A stretch of 64,000 nt of DNA, from positions 124,001 through 188,000 of the forward strand of contig JAHNUO010000023.1 in NCBI GenBank assembly GCA_019787685.1, read 5' to 3'. The DNA comes from Chiua virens. Taxonomy: Eukaryota; Basidiomycota; Agaricomycetes; Boletales; Boletaceae. Under the pieces are notes generated by a model, which worked only from the letters and a program-made list of their open reading frames with translations, did no database searches and was not told the origin of the DNA. The position numbers and the translations under genes are program-made. Below are positions 55,801 through 64,000 of the stretch, one piece after another. Numbering within the stretch: the first letter of the stretch is position 1; every line of letters starts with the position of its first letter.

Positions 55801-57830
55801 CTGGGTGAGGCTCCGCCGGCAGGAACCCGGTTTAGCACGCGCATTCCGTAGGTACTTTGTAACACTTAACAGAGATTACTAATAGAACACAGTTGATAGA
55901 CTGAATATAGCTAGATGTGCAAATTAATGATCACTTCGACGTTCTCTTCGCAACTCTTACAAGCTAATCGATATAGAAGCGAAACCGGTGTAAGTATTTC
56001 CATCGGAGCTTTGTGTCCCAACAAGTTTCTGTTGGAAATTTCTTGCGGAGTTGGGAATGACTTACCATAAATTACCGTAACAATTATATAAATACTTTCA
56101 TTTGTAATGTTCAAAAAAGGATTAGCAGTCCTTACAAGGCAGTTGTAAGGGGTCGTAAGCCGGCATGGTCGAAATAAATTTCCGACAATTCCGGTATGTG
56201 GATCCTCCAAACGATAGAATGTAAGTTTAGTTTCGAGTAAGACTAGATTATGCTTGCAAAGGTGGAGAGGGGACAAAACATCCACGTCCAACTCCGTTTG
56301 TTCGTGCCTTTCTCTCCGATCGCTCAACCTCTCTGCGACACGTGTCACGCCTGAATTACTCAGAGCTCTGGGCGATTCGTTTGCGAGGCTTTATTCATTT
56401 AAATTTGTGCTGGCCCAATGCATCCGTTTGACAGGAGAGTCGACTAAGGATTTCCTCGTCAGAGCTCCCGCGGTTACCCACATTAAAGAGATAAACGCTC
56501 TACGGTGATCAAACTTTCTCATCTCCTCTCTCCACGAATGATCTACACCAAATCTCTCCACCCTTGCGCCGTGCTTCATCAGCGGGGAACTCGTGTACCT
56601 CGACCTATCCAGCTCTCCGGTGACCATGGAATTGCTACAGTGCTGCAAGCCACAGCCGAAACTACGCTCACTAGGTCTCTTGTATATCCCAAAAGCTCGA
56701 GTTGGAGACAATCGCTACGTTCCTCGAGACAAAAGCTCCCCACGTTGAGGTCCTGAAGCAAAATGTGAAACCTACCTGACAAGAAGCACTTCCCGAAACA
56801 CAACATGTGCTAATGAACGGTTAACAAGTCTTTGAACACGAAGTAAAACAAGTCAGAAACAAACTTGAAACCGTGTTCGGTTAGGAACATACCTGGACTG
56901 AGCCTGTCAAGGTGGTAGATCAGCACGGTTGCACCAACAACGATCCACAAAAGAGGACCCAGTGAAGAACCCCTTCCGCCAGTAACTCCCATGAATGGGG
57001 CGCATCGACTGGCATCACGCTCTATCATCAAAACACGGCGCAGGTAAACAGACGCAACACGCACATATTGCCCTCACAGGACACTTGAATAGTCATCCAT
57101 GTTGACGGATGAACCGCGGTTTAGTGCGACCGAAAATCGAGAGGAATCTTCGGATGCTTGCTGCAGAGAGCTTGAATGAATTGCGCGAGATGTAAACCGA
57201 CTCGACAGCGTTATGGCAGGCAGACGGTCGAAACGAGGAGAAAGGATACTAAGAAAAGAAAAATGATGAGAACACGAACGTGGTCAGAACTAGACACGGA
57301 AGAAGATGGCGTACTTGCGGGCGACTGGACTTGTTATTGTCGGGGTCAAACTTTTGTCTGCCGCTGCCGCGGCAGGCCCAGGCCTGTTCACGAGCGTCAC
57401 TCAGGCCAGCAGGCGGCAAGACTACCAGGGAGGAAGTTGCCGAGGCAACGAGCTGGAGTTGAAGAGGGTGCTGTCGTTGTGTCGGTTTTGGGAGCGAGCA
57501 GGCAGCTGGGAGATGGAGGTTATCAGTGGGAGTGTGTGCGTGCGCACCTTTCGGGAGGCTGACGAGTGGGACTTGAAGGGGATGCTGTGTTTGTATGAGG
57601 GACTTGTCGCCGAGTGGGTGGTCAAGACTCAAGAGCGTACACACCCGCTATTGCGTCGATTGGCGTCGGAGCAGTCGCAGTCACGGTCGCAGTGGAGGTC
57701 AAAGACGGGAAGAGGGGAATGGGAGCGATGGTGATAAGAAAGAGGAAGTGACGGGGGTGGTGGTTCTATGTATCAGACAGATGCTTACGTAAAACCGCAC
57801 CTGGAATCGCGATAAGGCTACAGCTACCTA
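55801..57830. other. About 2 kb present only in duplication copy B
   Basis: Copy A has about 550 different bases at the same place. This interval contains an LRR fragment (56254-56800) and a GC-rich stretch at 57176-57740 where both strands have long open frames of low complexity. No further gene is supported. Confidence 0.5.
56254..56800 (+). pseudogene. F-box/LRR-type protein fragment
   Basis: Leucine-patterned sequence: LSLRSLNLSATRVTPELLRA, YSFKFVLAQCIRLTGESTKD with FLVRAPAVTHIKEINAL, then in a shifted frame ISGELVYLDLSSSPVTMELL and KPQPKLRSLGLLYIP. In a third frame, KLELETIATFLETKAPHVEV. The order resembles the C-terminal LRR half of agaricomycete F-box proteins. At least two frame breaks and no start, so a remnant. 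Confidence 0.5.
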
Positions 57831-57834
57831 CTAC

Positions 57835-58430
57835 TAGCGGTTCTTTATCTCAATATTGTTCTCGACGCGGTTCTTTTGGCTTCTTCACTACCAGATCAAG
57901 TTAGAGAACGGCGTCTCTACTTGGCTAGTCCACCCAGGTTCCTTGGGAGATCGCCACACCTATCCGTGGGTCCTCAGGTTTCTCTTATTCGACCCACCCG
58001 TGAACTCTATACTCCAGCCGTGGTCTCATCAAGGAGTTCAGCTTAAGGTAAACACTAGACCCGGAACCGCAGCTCACTCATCTCCCGGGACGAACCTTCC
58101 GCCCTCGAACTGGCGGGACCTAGTCAGGAACTCTTCCTTCCGAGCCTTTCCGAGCCCATCCGTCCCTTGATCGTTCCCTTACGACGTAGTAGATTTCCCC
58201 GTAAAATCTCATTGGTCCCCGCGGTACATCGACTGTAGTATACGAGGTCCTGCGTTGTGTAACGTCTCTTCACGTTTAGGATAGTTACTCGTCGCCGGAA
58301 TAGTGATCCGATTTCGCCTCCGAGTGTAGTCCTAACAGACTTCGTCGACTGTCGCCTAGATCTCCTCCATGCCCGCACCGTGCTCTCCAAACGCGAACGT
58401 CTAAGACCAGATACGTCGTCGACAAACTAG
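57835..58430 (+). repeat. Copy B counterpart of 18812-19240, rearranged
   Basis: 57860-58110 matches 18890-19130 (GACGCGGTTCTTTTGGCTTC against GACGCAGTTCTTCCGGCTTC). The match breaks at about 58140, a short unrelated piece follows, and the match to 19155-19240 (GACTGTCGCCTAGATCTCCT) resumes at 58340. It then jumps to sequence like 22640. Confidence 0.65.
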
Positions 58431-58763
58431 TCTCCATTATGTAAGAAAAAGGAGGGACAAGGGATGAGACGAGAACCAAGGGGAAGTGGAACCTCGTCCG
58501 GAACGATGAGGAACACTAGCGGCGAAACAAGCGCATTATCGTGGATAGCACAGCTTCGTCGTCGTCGTCGTGCATGATAGACCCAGTGCAGCTCGAAAGA
58601 ACGGAAGCCTGCATTGTGAAGACCTCAGGACAGGGAGGAAATGGGACGTTACGTGTTACTCAAACTTATGCATCCCTCAGGACTTAAAGTTCTTCCCTGA
58701 GTTCTGCTAAAGTCTATCCGCGACGGTAGTTTTACAGATGAGAAAATCTAGATGTTTGATATC

Positions 58764-61122
58764 CTACAGGACGCCCAAAGACGGGAACAAAGGATCTTTG
58801 CCGTTCTTGGGGACCGCTGGAAGTACTATAGTTTCCTCTCCACCGGAATAATAAGGACCGCTTTTATCCACATAATTTCTCGCCTGGTCCACATCAACCT
58901 TCATCCAACGGAGAATACTTTGGGCACATTGACTGGCATACGTGACTTCTCCCCTGGCTTCCAATAGCGTAGGGTTTCCGTTGCCCCTGTTGATGATGTT
59001 TTGATTACGGTTCCAATCGATAATCATGATGAGAAGACTGAGGAGGCTTCTCTTTCCTAGCTTTCCTACCAGGGAAATCAGTCAATACGTCATAAAATGA
59101 GTGTGGCTGGCTTACTTGGTTCTGATCGGTACCGCAGAGCAATAAGCATGCGACATAGAGTACGCATGAAACCGGGGCGTTCATCGTTGGTCAGTGATTC
59201 GTCGTGTTGGACAGGTAACAAAGACGAAACAGCCCGAGTCAAGTGCAAGGTTTCGTAGCTGAAAAAGTAGCCACCTGTAAAAATAGAAGGAACCGGAGTA
59301 TACACGGTATGAAGAACCCCAGGTGGCTGGAACCTACACCGAAGGGTAAATTATATTCACCTTATAAATAAAAGGAAACGTAGACTTACATCACGTCACC
59401 TTCCTCGAGGCAGACGGTAGCGACATCTGCATTGGAGAAGAATTTACCTTGAGAAGGCCATGCTGCCTGATCAAATGCCGTCTTGAGGTTCTCACAGGAG
59501 GTTGGGCATAGGTTCCTCTTGGGCCGGATGATTCCCCAAATCTTGGCGCCCGAGTTCCCGACGATGTAGGTGCACAGACCACAGCAATCATGATGCGGGA
59601 AGGTCACAAACCCAGGATGGGTGACCAACCGCCATCCCTGAGAGCTCCAGGTGGCCGCCGGAATGAAAAAGGGACCCTGAGTGGCGACATTCAGTCTGGG
59701 CTCGTTCCTTTTGTTTGAAGTCTGAGTCAGCCGGAGGTATAGGGTCTGATTCCAGGCCGTCGTTGAGTCTATGAGGGGATCTATCCACCAGGGACGGCTT
59801 GGATTGATGTCTTTCGAGTCCAGGAAGTTTCCGCAGACCTGGGGAGAGTCCATAAGGTCTACAAAGTCCTTCAACGTCGTGGTTTGGTGCGGGTCTACGA
59901 TCTTCTCGGATTCCCTATTTGATGCTACGAGGCGTCCTTCCAGCCACTGACATCTCTGTCCCAAGTCTCCAAACAGATTGAACAAATTTTTCTTCGAAAG
60001 AGTCATGCGGGGCTCGGGGGTCCAGCCTCGCACGACGACTGACGTCGATTCTCGCAAGAGGGAGCGGATTTGATTGGTAAATTGGGTCCACGTACTTTGA
60101 ACCCTTTCTTCATCATATTCTCCAGCGTTTTTCAGAACCGGATCAAGTTCCAGTTCCACCACCAGGTCCCGGACTGCAAATGATCCGGGCTCGGGTCCAC
60201 AGTTTTCCGAGCCGGAGCGTTCGGAAGACCGGCTTTGAGCCAGTTTGGTCACCAGCAAGGTTTCCCGGTCCTTTGAACCACATATTCAGGAGTTTATGTG
60301 TATTATAAACTAATATACTTACTTCAAGACAGCCTTTACCTGCAAAAGGCAGATAGGTTTTGAAGCCTGCGTCCCACCCCACTATTCCGGTCCCTTCCGG
60401 GATCCCGACTGAGGATAAGAACCTCGACTGAGGAAATCTTCAGATATACCCAGGGGTTCTACTATTTTTCTTACTGATTCAAATTCCTTGTCTAATCTTC
60501 CAGTCTGACGTTGACGTTCTAATGAAATCGTAAGCCTGGTAGTAGCTAGAACAGGGTGTTGAGTAACTCACTGGATTGACGATCGTTGCGCTCGGAGTCT
60601 TCCAAAAAATTCTCTTCTATGGCGTTTCTCTCTGAAATGGAAAATCACTATTTTTAAGGGAGAGAGAAGATATCAAGGGAACTTACTGGGGCGTTCTAGA
60701 CCCTCCTGAGCGGTCACTTCAACCACTTCCATAATCTTCACGTTGATCTCGCTCGAACATACACAGTCTTCGAAGCGCTTCAGAAGCGCTTCGATATCAT
60801 CAAATCTATTGGGGGGACGACCGTTATTTTGATTGGACGGCATCCAGTACAGTAATGCGTTGGTTGTGATCGCCACCATTGACTTCGGGCCTTCAGGATG
60901 GAAGACACGCGAATTTATTTGAGAGATAGTGACGTTCTTCCACTCGTTCGTATAGTATATCGATACCGTTCGAGCTGAGAAGTCGTACAAAAAATCGCCC
61001 ACTGTGGGGTTTCGCGGGCGTGTTCCACCGTTCAGCGCGTAGAGCGTTGCTGCTCCCCCGCCTACGTCCCGAATAGAGGTTTTGAAGAGAGTTGGTCTTC
61101 CCTGTGAGGTTTGCATGGACAT
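58764..61122 (-). CDS. JmjC-domain protein, copy B, open throughout
   Basis: JmjC proteins are Fe(II)/2-oxoglutarate oxygenases, often histone lysine demethylases. The first exon (61122-60687) reads GGGAATLYALNGGTRPRNPT, VGDFLYDFSARTVSIYYTNE, and NRFDDIEALLKRFEDCV. A basic exon follows (60629-60573), then RQRQTGRLDKEFES, then SSVGIPEGTGIVGWDAGFKT. The main exon (to about 59396) has VRDLVVELELDPVLKNAGEY, SVVVRGWTPEPRMTLS, and the iron motif FPHHDCCGLCTYIVG (H-x-D) with AKIWGIIRPKR. The next exon has PPGVLHTVYTPVPSIFTGGY with FFSYETLHLTRAVSS, supplying the distal histidine. The last ends PAVPKNGKDPLFPSLGVL at 58764. All joins keep frame with GT-AG introns. The substrate is unknown. The cassette neighbours suggest a chromatin role. 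Confidence 0.75.
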
Positions 61123-61328
61123 GGATTCCGTAGGATAGAAATACCGCAGTTTTGAAACAAACGATAGTGGAGGTCGCTAGTACGTGAACCCAAAGGGCCA
61201 TGTAAGTGATTCGGTTAATAACGGGTCACCTGATCCTGTGGGCATCGAAAAGTCACCGCGAAAATTGAAATTACTAGAATTTCTGTACAACGTGGATTGA
61301 AATCGAGATACCAAGTGGTTTGCGGGCT

Positions 61329-62312
61329 CTACTCTAGTTCCAGTTCGTCTCTAACTTCTAAACACTCCCCCACAAAATCGACTGCTTCTAGTATCGTAGC
61401 ATCGTTGGGACACATCTTTTTCAAATAGTCTAGGTGCCAGAGTGTCAATCTGATATTCCCGATTATCTTCATGACCTTCAGCGAGTCCTTTAGAAGTTTG
61501 ATAGCTTCAGAAAGGTCTTCTCTCCCGTTCACTAACTCGAGGAGGCGATCTACATGGAACGTCAGGAGAGGGGGCAAGTTGGGGCTTTGTTTTGAGCGTT
61601 TGGCGTTCGGTTCTGGGGGATTATGTATTTCTAAAGGACGTTTCGACCTGGAAAGCTAAATAAGAAGTAAGTTAACGGTGCATCAGGGCCCTTAAAACAT
61701 CCACTTACAGGTACCTGGGTGGATTGTACTTCAGACGCGGTCCGGTTGTTTACAGCGTTTTGATCGTTCCACACACCCGAATTTGAACCCTCAGGCTGCG
61801 AGGCGTGTGGCAATTCCTGAGTACAACGACAGTCATCCGACGAAAATAACATCAGATCTAACCGATGTTGGGTTGAGCTTGCGGAATAAACTTGCCTCTC
61901 GTCTGATCGGTTCTCTCCCATCCGCCGCCTGATTTCCTGCAGGTGTTGCTTCTTTTCCGACTTGTCAATCCACCTCCGGCGTATGGTACGCGTAAAACGT
62001 ACCCACATTTTGAACCTTCTCATCCTGTGCTTTGAACCACTTAGCCAGATGTTTAGAAATGCTCGGGTTCTTTGGAAACGTGAGGGCGAGACGGGTATTA
62101 AGTCTCTGTGCACGGTTTGTGCTGAGACTGAGCCCTTTGGCAAATTCCTGTATATTTGGCCATCAAATGAATGAAAAGCAGCTTTAATCTCAACCGACGT
62201 GCAAACATTTCTGGTCAGCTTCAGTCAGAGTTGATTTCGAAGACTCGTTGATCAAGTACTCGTTGACCTCGGTGAGAATCTGAGTAAAAGTTTCGTGAGG
62301 AAACAGAGACAT
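61329..62312 (-). CDS. Unknown helical protein, cassette middle gene, copy B
   Basis: The start at 62312 reads MSLFPHETFTQILTEVNEYL with NESSKSTLTEADQKCLH. The next exon reads EFAKGLSLSTNRAQRLNTRL, LTFPKNPSISKHLAKWFKAQ, DEKVQN. The middle region is open in the frame IRRRWIDKSEKKQHLQEIRR, then MGENRSDERQVYSASSTQHR, followed by an acidic/serine region (ELPHASQPEGSNSGV). The last exon reads FHVDRLLELVNGREDLSEAI, KVMKIIGNIRLTLWHLDYLK and ILEAVDFVGECLEVRDELEL with a stop at 61329. The C-terminal block is the best conserved part between copies. No known domain is recognised. The join between the WFKAQ exon and the WIDKSEKK frame is unresolved. Confidence 0.5.
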
Positions 62313-63034
62313 TATTCCGAAGGATCTAATGAGCGAGGAGGGTGGACAGGACGAAACCAGGATAGTTCAACTTGAAAGTGGGTCGCGACTCTCCGCCCCG
62401 CGTATCCGAGTCATGGCCATTTGACTTACGTAATGTGGTCACCTGGGGGACTTAGAATCTATGAGTCCGGATATACGGTAAAACCACAGAACCACGCTCC
62501 TTTTTCAAGACTCGTGTGCAACAGTACTCCGGTGCGCACAGTTCCACTCGAATTTTATTTCTTCCAGCGCTGCATAACCTCGCCCTGAAGTCGTCTGAAG
62601 TGCTACAACACTATTAGGAACGTATCGGAACATCCGTCGACGGTCGAAACAGAAGGGGGAGGGGAACACACCAACTGGGAGAGTAACAACAGATTCAGGG
62701 TTTCACACGACCGAGGCGATGGAACTGGGCGTAGCACCAACTCTTGCCTTACACCTAGAACCAATTATGATCAGCAATGCGATACCTCGCAACTCAGTGA
62801 ACTCTATGAATTAGAATCTCAAGTTGGATAGCCTACGTGATCGCTGGTACACTTGTACTTGAGTGTAAACCAATGGGGTCCAGCGGGGCTTCCCAAGTAA
62901 TTAGGTAAGCAAAGTTCGTCGTCCCAACCCATAGTGCACCTGGGGTACGTCATCAGCTTAGACTTCTGGTGGTTTCTCTTATACTCTTATACGCCGAAAC
63001 TTCAGTCTACTTACAGCTCTGTTCTACAACTGCG
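62313..63034. promoter_or_regulatory. Shared divergent promoter region, copy B
   Basis: About 720 bases between the divergent cassette genes. It retains blocks found in copy A (for example ACACCAACTGGGAGAGTAA, and the CTTATACTCTTATA block at about 62977) but lacks roughly 650 bases present in copy A. No coding evidence. Confidence 0.4.
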
Positions 63035-64000
63035 ATGGAACCTTCCTATCGAATCGATAAAAACGCCCTCCTTGTTGTCGTCCGTGTACGAGCTGCACTC
63101 GCTCTGGTCCCTCGTATCGTTGGGATAAGAACAGCTTGGATATTCTGGATGCGCGATAATCTAGAACTTGAAATTGTAAGTTGCCTGTGGTCTGATTTGG
63201 AACCTAAGATCGCGAGTCCCCGCTTTTAGGTCCACCTTTCCGAACCCACTGCTAGCTCTCCACACCCAAAGCTTCTGGGGAGCTTAAAAGAAATGCTATA
63301 CGTTCACTATACGAGTGGGATAGAGGCGGATACGCTCCGCTTTGAGGAGGTTCGTGCCGATGATCCCTTGGTGTCTGGCCCAGAGTATGTGGAAGTACCT
63401 GAAGAGCAGCTACCTGTGCTCCAAGGTGATCTATGGTGGATGGCGTTGCCACCATCTGGTGGGTCGACTTTGCATTATTTTCTTATCGCGTGTAATTATC
63501 ATCCTTTACTTCAGTGAGTTTAAAGGAAGTACCGGCACCTTCATCCCTGGTCCCGTTGGATTCAGTGGCGCAAGGGTCTTCTTCCCAACCAAAGAATGTG
63601 CCGGATCAATCGGAGAAGATCACGCTGAAGCTGGATTTCAGTAAGTTGGGCAAGGTGCCCACAGGTGATGTTATAATCATTTGAGAAACACACTTATTTA
63701 TTGTCATGGCAGGGCAAAACTCGGAATCCAGCAAGAAAAGAAAGCCAGACAAGGTACTATCAGGCCGTAAGCAAACGCGACGATCCAAGCCACGCAGGTC
63801 TTTAGACAACGGTGGGGAAGAGCAGACTGCTGACTCTGACTGCACCTACCACCTCCACAAGGGGAAAGTAAAAAGGTTGCGACCTTCGGAAATCGAAGGA
63901 ACACGTGAGGGGATCCAGGTAAGCTTCCAAACTCCAACCGCTCCCCAGATCTGACACTTTCAAAGATGCGCGACACAAATTCCTTTGCTTCCCCGGCCGA
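63035..64000 (+). CDS. Coiled-coil family protein, copy B, cut by the window end
   Basis: Exons 63035-63175, 63230-63458, 63515-63640, 63713-63918, with the next exon starting about 63967, mirror copy A. The N-terminus MEPSYRIDKNALLVVVRVRA leads to ALALVPRIVG and WIFWMRDNLELEI. The second block has HPKLLGSLKEMLYVHYTSGI, DDPLVSGPEYVEVPEEQLPV and GDLWW. Basic region SSKKRKPDK, then RRSKPRRSLDNGGEEQTADS and KVKRLRPSEIEGTREGIQ. The coiled-coil exon and any zinc-cluster region lie beyond 64000. Splice sites and frame are intact as far as visible. Confidence 0.65.

Noticed and set aside
57176..57734. Long plus-strand open frames as a secreted protein gene
   Set aside because: The region is GC-rich with long open frames on both strands, no family signal and low-complexity composition, so chance is likely.

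Overview
The window looks like nuclear DNA of a filamentous basidiomycete of the class Agaricomycetes. Genes are split by many short GT-AG introns (mostly 45-60 bases). The recognisable proteins are fungal: tyrosyl-DNA phosphodiesterase, BCS1-type AAA ATPase, recyclin, a Gal4-type regulator, an MFS sugar transporter, casein kinase I, a RecQ helicase, F-box/LRR proteins, JmjC proteins, a Plavaka-type transposase and a DUF6698-like protein. A plant-associated cantharelloid such as Rhizoctonia would fit, but that is only an impression.

Layout. 1-3.4 kb is AT-rich and dominated by two foldback (inverted-repeat) elements, one carrying most of a family of nine 27-base imperfect palindromes. 3.45-17.1 kb carries pieces of conserved single-copy genes: TDP1 (+, nearly complete), BCS1 C-terminus, recyclin C-terminus and a Kin1-like kinase N-lobe (all -), a Zn2Cys6 regulator and MFS fragment (+), a casein kinase I fragment (-) and an F-box gene (+). 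Most carry frameshifts, nonsense codons or internal deletions. 17.3-29.7 kb is copy A of a large direct segmental duplication; copy B lies at 54.9 kb and runs off the right end at 64.0 kb. Each copy holds a three-gene cassette: a JmjC-domain gene and an unknown helical-protein gene on the minus strand, and a divergent coiled-coil gene on the plus strand. 31.8-35.7 kb is a decayed RecQ helicase gene. 38.2-39.4 kb and 46.5-45.3 kb hold two more members of the coiled-coil family; the first has a clear six-cysteine zinc-cluster motif. Between them, 42.1-44.7 kb is a 2-oxoglutarate/Fe(II) dioxygenase-like gene with TET/JBP-like features. 47.0-49.1 kb is an internally deleted Plavaka transposase, and 49.7-52.2 kb holds remnants of an F-box-like and a DUF6698-like gene.

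Two themes stand out. First, the left half is a row of ordinary conserved genes decaying side by side, as expected if an intact second copy exists elsewhere (a redundant homeolog or haplotype) or if this is a dispensable region. Second, a lineage-specific cassette pairing a JmjC (chromatin/hydroxylase) gene with a putative DNA-binding coiled-coil gene has been duplicated. In copy A the JmjC gene appears broken while in copy B it is open throughout. No tRNA, rRNA or CRISPR array was seen. Exon boundaries were placed by eye from splice signals and reading frame.
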